Below, in pieces: positions 9,340-18,705 of a stretch of 64,000 nucleotides of DNA. Under the pieces are notes generated by a model. It did no database searches. It was not told where the DNA came from and worked only from the letters and a program-made list of their open reading frames with translations. Position 1 is the stretch's first letter; every line of letters starts with the position of its first letter. Position numbers and translations under genes: made by a program. The DNA is from Lyngbya sp. PCC 8106 (GTDB lineage Bacteria; Cyanobacteriota; Cyanobacteriia; Cyanobacteriales; Microcoleaceae): contig NZ_AAVU01000006.1 of the NCBI RefSeq assembly GCF_000169095.1, positions 1 through 64,000 of the forward strand, given 5' to 3'.

Positions 9340-10629
9340 TTAAAGATTAGGAACATGATCAATGGTGATAATAGTCACCGGATTTAAAGGAGAAAATCGG
9401 GTTAAATTACTAATCGGAACTGAACGGGATAACTGAACTTGTAACAACTGATAGCGCCAAGTGGGTTCAACTCTAATTCGTTCTTCTAACCAACTGAGTG
9501 CTAAATTCAAATGTTCTAATGTCGCCAAAGCTAAGACAATGACTCCTCCTGAAATTAGTCGTAGACTCGCTAACCCTAAAATTTCCTCTAAGTTTCCTCC
9601 ACTTCCACCAATAAAAATCCGGTGAGGAGCGCGTAAACGATGCAAAATAGCAGGTGCTTCCCCGTGAATTGAAATCACATTATGAGTCTTAAATCGTTCT
9701 CTATTCTGCTCAATTAACGCTGTTCCTGCGGCTGTTTTTTCCACTGCATATAACGTAGAACTCGGAAATAAACGCGCAATTTCTATCGAAACTGAACCCG
9801 TTCCTGCCCCAATATCCCAAATAATTTGCTCGGGTTGTAATGCTAATTCTCCTAAAATTAATGTTCTCACTTCTCGTTTTGTCATTAGCCCAGGGCGATC
9901 GCTAAAACTACAAAACAAAGAGTCTGGTATTCCTAAAAAGGGAACTTGAGATAAATCTAAACTCCGAGAAACATGAGACTCTCTTAACAAAACAACCACA
10001 TTTAACGGCGCAAATTTCTGAGTTGAAATATCTGCAACTGACCAGTGTTGAACTCGCTCATCTGATCCCCCTAAATTTTCACAAACCCAAAACTGATAAG
10101 CGGTTGCTAAATCCAGAGAATAGAGTAGACAAGCGATCGCATTTGGGGTATGATAAGTGGTATCAGTTAGTATGGCAATTTTTTCTGCACCTTGTTGAAG
10201 GGCTTGAGTCAGTTGATCAAAAGAACGTCCATGTGTACTAATAATCTGAGCATCTTGCCAAGGAACTTTTACCCGATTAAATGCTAGTTGAATTGAACTT
10301 ATATGAGGATGAAAGGTCAATTGTTCGGGGGGAAATTTTGCTAATAATAACCGTCCTAACCCAAAAAATAACGGATCACCAGACACCAACACAACAACAA
10401 TGGGATCAATATCCGGCGTATTTGTTTCAAAGGCGAGTAAATATTGCTTGATTTCAACTAAAGTTTCGGTCAAATCTTGTAGTATTATCCGAGATGCTCG
10501 ATGATCTCTAAAATAACGAAGATGGCGATCACTTCCCACTAAAACTGTTGCTTGATCAACAATTTGTCGCACAGACTCGCTCAGTCCTGCTTCTCCATTT
10601 AAACCAATTCCAACCACCTGTATTGTCAA
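9340..10629 (-). CDS. cobL: Precorrin-6Y C5,15-methyltransferase, CbiE-CbiT fusion
   Basis: A 429-residue fusion for corrin-ring (cobalamin) synthesis. The N-terminal half (about 1-200) is a CbiE-type tetrapyrrole methylase opening MTIQVVGIGLNGEAGLS, with a VLVSGDPLFFGLGR motif. The C-terminal half (about 235-429) is a CbiT-type methyltransferase and decarboxylase with the SAM-binding IWDIGAGTGSVSIEIAR and a FIGGSGGNLEEIL loop. Together they methylate C5 and C15 and decarboxylate the acetate at C12. It lies downstream of cbiC on the same strand across a spacer with 56-bp repeats, so they probably share transcription. Confidence 0.92.
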   Translation of the reverse strand: MTIQVVGIGLNGEAGLSESVRQIVDQATVLVGSDRHLRYFRDHRASRIILQDLTETLVEIKQYLLAFETNTPDIDPIVVVLVSGDPLFFGLGRLLLAKFPPEQLTFHPHISSIQLAFNRVKVPWQDAQIISTHGRSFDQLTQALQQGAEKIAILTDTTYHTPNAIACLLYSLDLATAYQFWVCENLGGSDERVQHWSVADISTQKFAPLNVVVLLRESHVSRSLDLSQVPFLGIPDSLFCSFSDRPGLMTKREVRTLILGELALQPEQIIWDIGAGTGSVSIEIARLFPSSTLYAVEKTAAGTALIEQNRERFKTHNVISIHGEAPAILHRLRAPHRIFIGGSGGNLEEILGLASLRLISGGVIVLALATLEHLNLALSWLEERIRVEPTWRYQLLQVQLSRSVPISNLTRFSPLNPVTIITIDHVPNL

Positions 10630-10642
10630 TTTATCTCACTAG

Positions 10643-10760
10643 CCATCCGTTAGAATATCCGTTAAAAAAGCATAAACCCAAAATCACCAAACATCAACCC
10701 ATCCGTTAGAATATCCGTTTACAAAAAGCATAAATCCAAAAAACCTAGCATTAACCTATC
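10643..10760. repeat. 56-bp tandem repeat between cbiC and cbiET
   Basis: Two clear units begin at 10643 and 10699, each opening CCATCCGTTAGAATATCCGT. A degenerate third unit begins at 10755 and includes the last codons and stop of cbiC. The period is 56 bp both times. The third copy overlaps coding sequence, so the array may have grown from the gene end. Confidence 0.75.
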
Positions 10761-11370
10761 CGTTACAAAACGCCAACACCATTAAAGCATTTAAAATCGC
10801 CGCAGCAACAGGAGATCCGCCTTTTCGCCCTTCTATTCTAATTTGGGGAATCGAAGTTTGAGCGAGTACCTTTTTTGATTCTACAACAGAGACAAACCCC
10901 ACAGGAACACCAATAATTAACGACGGTTTAACCAAACCTTGACTCACCTGTGAACATAACGATAATAAAGCAGTTGGCGCGTTACCAATGACAAAAATTC
11001 CATTCGGAAATTGTTCTGCAACTTTCAAGAGTCCTGTTTCGGTGCGGGTTTTTCCGGGAAGGGGGTTTGAGACGTGTTCAATGGCGCAAATCAGGGGATT
11101 TTTGAAGGTTTTGGCGATCATTCCGGCAATTCCTTGCTTGACCATGCTGACATCTGTAATAATAGGGGTACACTGAGCTATGCTGGCAATTCCCTGCTCT
11201 ATTGCACCTGGACTAAAACGAATCAGTTGGGCGAGTTCAAAGTCTGCGGTAGCGTGAATGGCTCGACGAACGATCGCGTATTCGTTAGCAGTAAAGGAAT
11301 GTTCGCCTATTTCACTATCAATAATTTCAAAAGATTTTTGAGTAATTATTCCATCGAGTTTTTCAACCAT
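10756..11370 (-). CDS. cobH: Precorrin-8X methylmutase
   Basis: A 204-residue CbiC/CobH enzyme that moves the methyl group from C11 to C12 to make hydrogenobyrinate or cobyrinate. The likely catalytic His is H39 in RRAIHATADFE, and family blocks CAIEHVSNPLPGKTRTETGL and FVIGNAPTALLSL follow. Near the C-terminus GRKGGSPVAAAILNAL is typical. It lies 26 nt after the methyltransferase gene and 126 nt before cbiET on the same strand, so cobalamin genes appear as part of a minus-strand transcription unit. The terminal codons sit inside a tandem-repeat unit. Confidence 0.93.
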   Translation of the reverse strand: MVEKLDGIITQKSFEIIDSEIGEHSFTANEYAIVRRAIHATADFELAQLIRFSPGAIEQGIASIAQCTPIITDVSMVKQGIAGMIAKTFKNPLICAIEHVSNPLPGKTRTETGLLKVAEQFPNGIFVIGNAPTALLSLCSQVSQGLVKPSLIIGVPVGFVSVVESKKVLAQTSIPQIRIEGRKGGSPVAAAILNALMVLAFCNG

Positions 11371-11396
11371 AGTTCAGTCAAATCTTAAGTTAGAGA

Positions 11397-12359
11397 TTAA
11401 GTTAAATTGAGTGAGAGTTGCTGATAGTCACTTTCAGATTTAGATATTTCTAATTGACTGTTTTCTACTGACTCAATCATACATTTTCCCACAAATTCCG
11501 CTAATTTAACCGGAACAGCATTTCCAATCATTTGTTCGAGATCGGTTTTAGACCCCTCAAAAATAAACGTTTCGGGGAAAGTCTGAATATAGCTTCTTTC
11601 TAGAGTGGTTAACGGACGAAGATTTGGGGTAATTTCTACTGGATCTTTAGGATGTTTTTGATAGGTTTTCGGAATAGGACGGTTAACCCCTCTCACCGTT
11701 GGACTGGGTTCGTCAATACTAAAGATTCCTCGACGTTGATAACTTCTCGGATGTCGGTAATAATATTCGAGTCCGAGTTTATCACCCAAATAATCTCGAA
11801 CCGTTGTGGGTTTTGAAGATAATTTAGATTCAAAATAACTCAATAAACGATTATCTTTTCCGTTGAGTTCACCCACCCAGAAAAACCGTTTTCTTTTTTG
11901 GGGAACCCCACACAAACTCGCATCAAACACTTTTTCAGTTAGTCCATAACCCGACTGTTCAAATAATGCTTTTGCTTGGCTGTATTGACGGCTTTTTTTA
12001 AATAACTCTACATTTTCCAGAATAAACCATTGGGGTTTAATTCTGGTAATAATATCAGAAAAGGCGAGAGTTAAGTCACCCCGTCCTAAATTTTCATCTC
12101 GTTTTCCCGCACTAGAAAAATCTTGACAAGGAGGCCCACCCACAATTACATTGGGAGAAAAAGGCTTGATTAAATCAACCGCAGTTTGAACCTCTTGAAG
12201 ATTGCCAGAAAAAATGGGATGAGCGAAGTTTTTTTGATAAACTTTAATCGCACTTTCCCAATCATCAAAAGCGGCGACTATATTAAAGCCAGCCTGTTGT
12301 AAGCCGAGTGATAACCCTCCACACCCGGCAAATAAATCAACAACTCTCATCAGACTCAA
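11397..12359 (-). CDS. DNA (cytosine-5) methyltransferase, apparently orphan
   Basis: A 320-residue m5C methyltransferase with motifs in standard order: I DLFAGCGGLS near 8-17, IV GGPPCQDFS with catalytic C78, VI ENVELF with E115, VIII QKRKRFF, and X GNAVPVKLAEFVGK. The target-recognition region between VIII and IX contains RRGIFSIDEPSPTVRGVNRP. I associate that with enzymes acting on CGATCG, the core of HIP1, but this is recollection rather than something the sequence proves. No restriction enzyme gene is adjacent. It lies 12 nt after DUF1868 and 26 nt before cbiC. M4 is an alternative start. Confidence 0.92.
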   Translation of the reverse strand: MSLMRVVDLFAGCGGLSLGLQQAGFNIVAAFDDWESAIKVYQKNFAHPIFSGNLQEVQTAVDLIKPFSPNVIVGGPPCQDFSSAGKRDENLGRGDLTLAFSDIITRIKPQWFILENVELFKKSRQYSQAKALFEQSGYGLTEKVFDASLCGVPQKRKRFFWVGELNGKDNRLLSYFESKLSSKPTTVRDYLGDKLGLEYYYRHPRSYQRRGIFSIDEPSPTVRGVNRPIPKTYQKHPKDPVEITPNLRPLTTLERSYIQTFPETFIFEGSKTDLEQMIGNAVPVKLAEFVGKCMIESVENSQLEISKSESDYQQLSLNLT

Positions 12360-12371
12360 ATAGACAAACCT

Positions 12372-13151
12372 TCAAAACTCCAAAGCAGGCCAACTTTCCT
12401 CCCGATAATAGTTCGTCATATCATCAAATTTGCGAAGTTCAGCCCGTTTGATGACGAGTTCTTGCGGTGAGTCTATCCATTGATGATTAAAATCCGACAA
12501 AACCGTATTGAGATGATTCCGATCTAAATCCGATGGAATTGTCCCAAAATACCCAAACGTAATATGAGCGGTAAAATGGTATTGCTGTTCAATACCCAAA
12601 GCCCTAAAACTCGGGTTTTGATAAATAGCTCGCCGAAACTGTAAAATCTCCTCATAGGAAGCTTCATCTCGGGGTGCTAAACAAACACCAATCGCACGAG
12701 TCATCACAATCATTCCCAGAACTTGCCAACGAATCGGCTGATCGATTAAACTCGCTTGAAAAGCGGAAAAAGATTCAGCGATCGCCCCTTGTAACTTCTG
12801 TTCAAACTCAGGGTCTTGACAAGCATCCCGATAGGCATCATTCCAGATCAAATCAGCTAAAGTCAAGTGTAAGCTATCCGGTGGCACCGGCACCCACCAT
12901 TGGGAATCAAATTTCTGACTCAGTTGTTGCTGACAAGTTTGCAGATCGTCATAAAAACTGCGATTGTCTGGATTATCAGGAGCCGGAGGTGTAATGATGG
13001 TATAACCAGGAAAAGGAACCGCTTGTCGTTGGCCGTCCGGAAGTGGTTTATACTTAGGAGACTCCTGAATGTGGTCTAACTGAGAATTATAAGTTTCTGG
13101 CAGCGTCATCCGCGCTACCCGATTCACGTAAACTTGGTAAGTATCGTCCAA
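12372..13151 (-). CDS. DUF1868 protein, 2H-phosphoesterase (2'-5' RNA ligase-like) fold
   Basis: A 259-residue protein with two HxTx-type motifs, HLTL near residue 116 and HITF near residue 196. These are the catalytic pair of the 2H phosphoesterase superfamily, which includes RNA ligase-like and cyclic phosphodiesterase enzymes. The N-terminal RRAVPFPG-like stretch (here RQAVPFPGYTII) fits DUF1868. The start is probably TTG at 13151 (reading MDDTYQVYVNRVARMTLPE), since family members begin this way; the ATG at 13109 would cut the conserved start. It diverges from holA with only 33 nt between starts. The substrate is unknown. Confidence 0.82.
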   Translation of the reverse strand: MDDTYQVYVNRVARMTLPETYNSQLDHIQESPKYKPLPDGQRQAVPFPGYTIITPPAPDNPDNRSFYDDLQTCQQQLSQKFDSQWWVPVPPDSLHLTLADLIWNDAYRDACQDPEFEQKLQGAIAESFSAFQASLIDQPIRWQVLGMIVMTRAIGVCLAPRDEASYEEILQFRRAIYQNPSFRALGIEQQYHFTAHITFGYFGTIPSDLDRNHLNTVLSDFNHQWIDSPQELVIKRAELRKFDDMTNYYREESWPALEF

Positions 13152-13184
13152 TCTTTTTCGCCTCTTGTTCAGAAACCGTCACCA

Positions 13185-14180
13185 ATGCCAGTTTACCTCT
13201 ACTGGGGAGATGATGAATTTTCTCTTGCCAAAGCTGTAGATGCTCTGCGCGAGTCCATTCTCGATCCTAGCTGGTCTACATTCAATTTTGACAAAATTCT
13301 ACCCGATTCGCAAAACTCTGTGATTTCTGGCCTCAACCAGGCCATGACCCCACCGTTTGGCTTGGGAAACCGTTTAGTCTGGTTGGTCAATACACCGATC
13401 ACTCAACAGTGTTCTCAGGAGGTGTACCAGGAATTAGAACGAACCCTTGCTGTCATTCCAGAAACCACAACCCTGTTACTGACAACCCCGAACAAACCCG
13501 ATGGCCGACTTAAATCGACCAAATTGCTGCAACGTCACGCCACCGTTAAAGAATTTTCGCGAATTTCGCCTTGGAAAACCGATCAACTCGAACAGCGAGT
13601 CAAACAAGTCGCCGCAGAAGTCGGAGTTAGACTAACCTCACCTGGAGTTGAACTGTTAGCCGAAGCTGTGGGCAACGATACGCAACAACTCTACAACGAA
13701 TTGGAAAAACTGAAACTCTATGCCGGAAACGACTCCGAAGCGTTAAAACTCGAAGCGATCGCCACCTTAGTTCAGTCCAATACTCAAAACAGCCTCAAAC
13801 TTGCCCAAGCAATTAAAGCCGGAAATACCAATCAGGCTTTAGAATTAATAGCAGCTTTGATCGATCACAACGAACCCTCGCTGAAAATTGTGGCTACATT
13901 AGTGGGTCAATTTCGGACTTGGTTATGGGTAAAATTGATGATTGATCGGCGAGTCAAAGATGAGCGAGAAATCGCCAAAGTCGCAGAAATTGGTAATCCT
14001 AAGCGCATCTATTTTCTGCGTCAAGAGGTACAATCACTTTCAGTTCGACAACTTCAACACACCTTACCGCTATTGTTAGAGTTAGAAACCCAACTCAAAC
14101 GCGGTGCTGATGAAATCTCATCCTTACAAACCCATGTAATCGCCCTCTGTAACCTCTTTCAATCTCCAAGCAGAAGTTAA
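13185..14180 (+). CDS. holA: DNA polymerase III subunit delta
   Basis: A 331-residue clamp-loader subunit that opens the beta sliding clamp. The start MPVYLYWGDDEFSLAKAVDAL with the YxGDDEF-type opening is typical of cyanobacterial HolA. A longer GTG reading from 13134 would overlap the divergent DUF1868 gene and adds no conserved sequence. Other family features are the AAA+-like domain without a functional Walker A, LEKLKLYAGN near the middle, and the C-terminal helical domain ending LETQLKRGADEISSLQTHV. It probably leads into the acidic membrane protein gene 127 nt downstream. Confidence 0.9.
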   Translation: MPVYLYWGDDEFSLAKAVDALRESILDPSWSTFNFDKILPDSQNSVISGLNQAMTPPFGLGNRLVWLVNTPITQQCSQEVYQELERTLAVIPETTTLLLTTPNKPDGRLKSTKLLQRHATVKEFSRISPWKTDQLEQRVKQVAAEVGVRLTSPGVELLAEAVGNDTQQLYNELEKLKLYAGNDSEALKLEAIATLVQSNTQNSLKLAQAIKAGNTNQALELIAALIDHNEPSLKIVATLVGQFRTWLWVKLMIDRRVKDEREIAKVAEIGNPKRIYFLRQEVQSLSVRQLQHTLPLLLELETQLKRGADEISSLQTHVIALCNLFQSPSRS

Positions 14181-14307
14181 ACACTGGGATCGTTGAGACG
14201 TTTGCCAGCGGGTTCGACCCCTTGAGTGTCTTGCCAAATTAGGTTACACAGCTTACAAAAACAGATAGTATCATTAAATTGCCAGTTACCCCAACACAGG
14301 GATAGCC

Positions 14308-15336
14308 ATGCCAGACGAAAACCAACGCGACCTCCCTAAACAACTCGCTAGACAAGGTGATCCCAAAGCGATCGCCACGGCGATCAACCATTCCCTGAAA
14401 CCGAAAGGCATTAGCGCCGATGTCATGCGGGAGAATGACTGTCTTCATGTCATGCTTGAAGGCGAACAAGTCCCCAATCATCAAAAAGCCTTAGTCAGCT
14501 TTATTGAGAACGGGATGAAAAAGCTGGACATTGACTCTGTACATACCGTCAAAATTTACGGGCGAGAATTTGGGGATGACATACCCGCATGGGAAGATGA
14601 AATTATTCTCAAAGACTTTCCCCAAAAATCATTGGACTTTGAGGAAGAATTGATTCCTCCTGTACCACAGCTTGAAATTGATCAGGATGAGGAGGACTAT
14701 TTGAACGAAGATGATATTCCAGAAGAAGTGCTTCCCGAAGACGTGATCGTTTCTGATCCGGAGGCTGAAGACTATGATTTTGATGATGAAAGTATTGACG
14801 ATGAAGACATTGATGACGATATCGGGGCGAACTACAACCCGGAAGAAGACGACGACTTAGACGACGACTTAGAAGCAGAAACCCAACAAGCCCAGCCAGA
14901 CAATAAGGGTAAAATACTGCTGTTTGTCGGACTGCTGATTTTGTTGGCGATCGCTGCCGTTGCAGGTTTACACTTGAGTGGGATTTATCCCCTTCCCTTC
15001 CTTAGTGGCGGAGATTCTGAGTCTGAAGAAGTCGAAACCTTAACCCCAGAGGAGACAACCCCCGAGACTTCTGAACCCCCTCCCACCGCAGAAACCCCTG
15101 CTGCTGATCCTTGGACGGAAGCCGTTCGCAGTGCGATTAATGCTGCTAACCTAGCTCAAACTGCTCAATCTCGAACCGAGTGGGAGAATGTCGCTAGCCA
15201 ATGGAGACAAGCTGTGGAACTGATGGGACAAGTTCCCGAGTCCAGTCCCAACTATCAAACCGCTCAACAAAAGGTGACAGAATACGAAGCAAACCGTCAA
15301 GTCGCGCTTCAACGTGCCGCAGGTGCGCCCAACTAG
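14308..15336 (+). CDS. Acidic single-pass membrane protein, cyanobacterial conserved
   Basis: A 342-residue protein in four parts. The N-terminal domain (about 1-95) has QGDPKAIATAINHSLKPKGI and KTVKIYGREFGDDIPAW-type sequence, a module I recall in many cyanobacterial proteins of unknown function. A strongly acidic linker rich in D and E follows (about 105-195). One membrane helix (about 205-225, ILLFVGLLILLAIAAVAGL) comes next, then a Pro/Thr/Glu-rich stretch and a C-terminal helical domain. It probably sits in the membrane with the N-terminus inside. The role is not known. DUF99 follows after 7 nt. Confidence 0.8.
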   Translation: MPDENQRDLPKQLARQGDPKAIATAINHSLKPKGISADVMRENDCLHVMLEGEQVPNHQKALVSFIENGMKKLDIDSVHTVKIYGREFGDDIPAWEDEIILKDFPQKSLDFEEELIPPVPQLEIDQDEEDYLNEDDIPEEVLPEDVIVSDPEAEDYDFDDESIDDEDIDDDIGANYNPEEDDDLDDDLEAETQQAQPDNKGKILLFVGLLILLAIAAVAGLHLSGIYPLPFLSGGDSESEEVETLTPEETTPETSEPPPTAETPAADPWTEAVRSAINAANLAQTAQSRTEWENVASQWRQAVELMGQVPESSPNYQTAQQKVTEYEANRQVALQRAAGAPN

Positions 15337-15343
15337 GGAGACA

Positions 15344-15928
15344 ATGAATCTCGAATCTCTGCTGAAACTCAATCGTGTTATTCGAGTGATTGGCTTTGAT
15401 GATGCCACCTTTGAGCGCCATAGCGGTGAACCTGTCTCCGTTGCAGGTGTCGTTTGTGGGGGAACTCGCTTTGAGGGTATGGTTTGGGGACAAGTGCAAC
15501 CGGATGGGTGGGATGCGACAGACACCCTTTGTGACTTACTGATTGGCGGTAAGTTTTTAGATCAGTTGCACCTGGTTTTAATTGATGGGATTGGTTTTGG
15601 AGGGTTTAATTTAATCGATTTACCGGAGTTGGCGAGTCGATTAGAAAGACCTTGTGTTGCCGTGATGCGTCGTCCCCCCAATTTAAGCAAGATAGAACAG
15701 GCGCTACGACGTTTACCCGATGCGGAAAAACGATGGCAAATTTTGCGCCGTGCAGGTCAAATTCATGCTTATCCGCCCTTTTTTTTTCAGGTTTGCGGTG
15801 AAGAACCGTTGGTGATCGCTCAAGCTTTAGAGCGGTTGACAGATTGTGGTAAAGTTCCAGAAGCTTTGCGTTTGGCTCATTTAATTGGTGCGGCTGTGAT
15901 CACAGGAGAAAGCGGCAGCCAAGCTTAA
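15344..15928 (+). CDS. DUF99 family protein (endonuclease V-like fold)
   Basis: A 194-residue protein matching DUF99: RVIGFDDATF near the start, VVCGGTRFEGMVWGQVQPDGWDAT in the first third (quoted in part), LVLIDGIGFGGFNLIDL in the middle and a C-terminal ALRLAHLIGAAVITGESG. The family is structurally related to endonuclease V and is mostly archaeal, with scattered bacterial members; activity is unproven. The ATG at 15344 is preceded by AGGGAG at a good distance and starts 7 nt after the previous stop, so it is translated from the same message as the acidic membrane protein. Confidence 0.85.
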   Translation: MNLESLLKLNRVIRVIGFDDATFERHSGEPVSVAGVVCGGTRFEGMVWGQVQPDGWDATDTLCDLLIGGKFLDQLHLVLIDGIGFGGFNLIDLPELASRLERPCVAVMRRPPNLSKIEQALRRLPDAEKRWQILRRAGQIHAYPPFFFQVCGEEPLVIAQALERLTDCGKVPEALRLAHLIGAAVITGESGSQA

Positions 15929-15946
15929 TGGAATTAGAGCAAAAAC

Positions 15947-16252
15947 TTATCCTTTTTGAATAGGCAAATAATTCCGCACATATTTCCAGTGGTGATCTCC
16001 GCAATTGGCTTTCAAAAGATCTCGGGTTTTCAGACCAATTATTAATTCTCCTTCTGGGGTATAAGAAAAGTCTTCGCCTGCTTGAATGCCGTTATTCGGG
16101 GTTTGGTTGAGGAGATTGAGAGTTTCCGCAACACAAGCCAGGGAATGATGTTCCTGTATCCAGTCGCATGGGTCAGGAATATCATTGGGTGGGGATTTGT
16201 ACTCGTCGGTATTATTTTTGTGAGAAGATGGTGAAAACATTGCGATTATCAA
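15947..16252 (-). CDS. Small conserved hypothetical protein (101 aa)
   Basis: A hydrophilic protein of about 100 residues, converging with DUF99 with an 18-nt gap. It contains PDPCDWIQEHHSLACVAETL, then YTPEGELIIGLKTRDLLKANCG, and has several His and Cys residues. I see no membrane segment or known motif. M5 (16240) is an alternative start. The codon pattern looks genuine, and the function is unknown. Confidence 0.55.
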   Translation of the reverse strand: MIIAMFSPSSHKNNTDEYKSPPNDIPDPCDWIQEHHSLACVAETLNLLNQTPNNGIQAGEDFSYTPEGELIIGLKTRDLLKANCGDHHWKYVRNYLPIQKG

Positions 16253-16409
16253 CCTCAGATCTGCAACATGGCTTGCAGTTGACCATAAGACATCTATTAA
16301 TCATCATGGCTAAAATCTGATCAAATCATCCGTGACTTAAAGCCCCCTTCTGTCTTGATCTGAGCTGAATATTTTACTGATCGAGATCACAACTGTTAGG
16401 GGGTTTCAA

Positions 16410-17534
16410 CTAAGTTCGACCAAAGGTAGGATTTTGCCAGTGGTAATAATTAGGAAAAACAAAATTGGTGAATGATACGGAAATACTTACATCTAATGCT
16501 CTGACATGATGCCACCAACCGACCGGAATAAAAATCACTTCTCCGGGTTTTAAAATCAGTTCAATGGGTTTAATATTTTGGTAGAGAGGATATTTCTTAA
16601 AGTCGGGATTTTCGGGATCAACTTGACTAAACACACCCAGATGATTGTAGAGAAAGGGAGTTTGACGAGGGGGAATCAATAAAATCCGTTTTCGACCCAA
16701 CACTTGAGCTAACATTAAATTAACGGGATCGTGATGTAATGGGGTAATCGTTCCGGCTGAACCAAACCAGAAAAAGACTCGTCGTGAAGTGTCTTTGGGG
16801 TTGAGATATTCAGGGAAAACTTCGAGATCATTCATTAACCCTTTGAGGTCTTCTCGGTCTAAATTTTGGTTATTAGCAACCATATAACAATCATTACTTT
16901 CTCCTTTCTCGACTATCCAATCGATATAATCTTTAAGTAACACTTTTTGCCGATGTTTTTCGACATTCAGTTCATACTCAGGATCACTATTGCGATTGCC
17001 TTGAACTTCTACTGTTGCCGTGCCATAATGTTGTTTGAGATACTTGGGATTCCAGAGGTTTAAGGCTTTCCAGTTGTTCATTATTCCTGTCAAAACTACA
17101 GGTTTGTTTTGAGAATAAAACCCATCTAAAAATTCACTTCTAGAAAGACTCACTCGACGTTCAACGGTTTCAGCTTGACTGGAAAGCATCGAGAGTTGCT
17201 GCTGAATTTGCAGAATAGACTCTAATTTTCGCAACTGTTGAACAAATTGATCTCCGGCTTGATAATAAGGATGATTTGAGGCTTGCGCGACTTCTTCGAG
17301 GGCTAACTTCACATCAACTCCCTGTTCCACCATCTGCTTCACTAAAGCCTCATCGGGTTGATTTAATAACTTATTAATCATCACCCAGGTTTTCCAAGAG
17401 TCAGACACTTGAGGCTGAGGTTCAGAGGGTAAATTTAATTGTTGTGCTAACCATTGAAGACTGACTTGTTGTTCATCTTCTAGGGTGATTTGCAACGGGG
17501 GGAGCGTAATTCGCAGCGGTTTAGAATCTGTCAT
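16410..17534 (-). CDS. Cupin-like / JmjC-type Fe(II) 2-oxoglutarate oxygenase
   Basis: A 374-residue protein. The first 120 residues are helical and of unknown role. From about 130 there is a cupin_8/JmjC-like domain opening SRSEFLDGFYSQNKPVVLTG. The metal triad is visible as H267/D269 in TPLHHDPVNLML and H342 or H343 in PVGWWHHVRAL, with PGEVIFIPVGWWHH being a hallmark of this family. Relatives are factor-inhibiting-HIF-like protein hydroxylases, so protein or peptide hydroxylation is likely, but the target is unknown. It is monocistronic, with a 186-nt upstream spacer toward the PfkB gene. Confidence 0.87.
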   Translation of the reverse strand: MTDSKPLRITLPPLQITLEDEQQVSLQWLAQQLNLPSEPQPQVSDSWKTWVMINKLLNQPDEALVKQMVEQGVDVKLALEEVAQASNHPYYQAGDQFVQQLRKLESILQIQQQLSMLSSQAETVERRVSLSRSEFLDGFYSQNKPVVLTGIMNNWKALNLWNPKYLKQHYGTATVEVQGNRNSDPEYELNVEKHRQKVLLKDYIDWIVEKGESNDCYMVANNQNLDREDLKGLMNDLEVFPEYLNPKDTSRRVFFWFGSAGTITPLHHDPVNLMLAQVLGRKRILLIPPRQTPFLYNHLGVFSQVDPENPDFKKYPLYQNIKPIELILKPGEVIFIPVGWWHHVRALDVSISVSFTNFVFPNYYHWQNPTFGRT

Positions 17535-17720
17535 TTTGGCTAAAAAATTATCAATTAAAAAAGGACTAACTGTATTAATTTACTGAATTTTAGTCTCATT
17601 ATTTATCATTATTTTTCTATTTTGTCAATCTATTTTCAGTTCGGGTACAAATCATCTACTTTAGAGGTTACACCCAGAAGAACCCTTTGTGATCAACGGG
17701 GAAAAAATTTCACACTACTG

Positions 17721-18581
17721 CTAAGACGATTTTATCCATTGACGAGTTCCAAAAGATTGACAAGAACAAGCAGCAATTTCCGCCGCAGCTTTTAATGATT
17801 TCACAAAAGAACTTTGTAAAATAAAATGACAAAACGCCCCATGAAAGACATCACCTGCCCCGAGCGTATCCACCGCCTGAATTGACGGAATTTCAATTTC
17901 ACCCTCTCGGTTGGGGCTACGATACTGAATGGGTTGATTTCCTTGGGTGCGGGCAATAAACAAAATATCCAGATCATAGAGATAGGCAAAAACATCAGCC
18001 GCAGTTTGACAATTAGGAGGATAAAAATTTGCCGAACAAATGGCATAATCAGCATAGGGTAAAACCATTTCAAACCCCGGTTTCCAACTGCCCCCATCAA
18101 TAACAACGGGGATTTCCTGTTCTCGGGCGAGTTTGGCAATGTGTTGACTGACTTCCATTTGATGCCCGTCAATCAAGACAATATCAATCCCATCTAAACA
18201 ATTTTGAGGTAAACTCTCAACAGAGACTTGTGATTTGACGGCGTTGATCGAAACAACCGTGCGATCGCCTGTTTTTGGAGTCACTAAAATAGAAGAAACC
18301 GTTGGCGGTTCGCTGCGAGTGGGGTCTAAATCTGTTAAAATCACATTTTGTTGAGTTAAATCCGCTCGAATCAGTTCGCTCATCGGATGAGTTCCTAACA
18401 CAGCGAAAAGTTGAGCTTGGTTTTCAAGAAAACTAAAGGTTACGGCTGCATTAGTTGCAGGCCCCCCTGCTGCTACCGTATAATCAGAAGCGACAACTTT
18501 TTGATTTTGAGCTGGATATTCACTGACCCCATAGAGAAAGTCTAGCGTCACTAATCCAACAAATAGTCCGTTGTAAGTCAT
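17721..18581 (-). CDS. PfkB-family sugar or nucleoside kinase
   Basis: A 286-residue ribokinase-like enzyme. The first PfkB signature is seen as AGGPATNAAVTFSFL (near 40). The second signature, DTLGAGDVFHGAF (near 240), contains the catalytic Asp and the anion hole. I prefer the ATG at 18581 (MTYNGLFVGLVTLDFLYGV), because family members start at this beta strand. An ATG at 18623 would add 14 residues of no recognised type. The substrate cannot be read from sequence; cyanobacterial members of this size are usually annotated as sugar kinases. It stands alone and diverges from rsmI. Confidence 0.85.
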   Translation of the reverse strand: MTYNGLFVGLVTLDFLYGVSEYPAQNQKVVASDYTVAAGGPATNAAVTFSFLENQAQLFAVLGTHPMSELIRADLTQQNVILTDLDPTRSEPPTVSSILVTPKTGDRTVVSINAVKSQVSVESLPQNCLDGIDIVLIDGHQMEVSQHIAKLAREQEIPVVIDGGSWKPGFEMVLPYADYAICSANFYPPNCQTAADVFAYLYDLDILFIARTQGNQPIQYRSPNREGEIEIPSIQAVDTLGAGDVFHGAFCHFILQSSFVKSLKAAAEIAACSCQSFGTRQWIKSS

Positions 18582-18705
18582 ATCAACACCCAGAAATATT
18601 TTCCCTATCTCAGTGTTTAGCACCTTTATTGAAATTTAGCTGTTTATGGGTTACTAATTGTCGTTAATTTAAAATTTTTGTCTGTCCTTTGCTCATTGGA
18701 AATGA

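Noticed and set aside
14205..14225. GGGTTCGACCCC-like tRNA T-arm after holA
   Set aside because: The flanking bases do not form a five-pair T-stem with a seven-base loop, and a full tRNA would overlap the end of holA without an acceptor stem.
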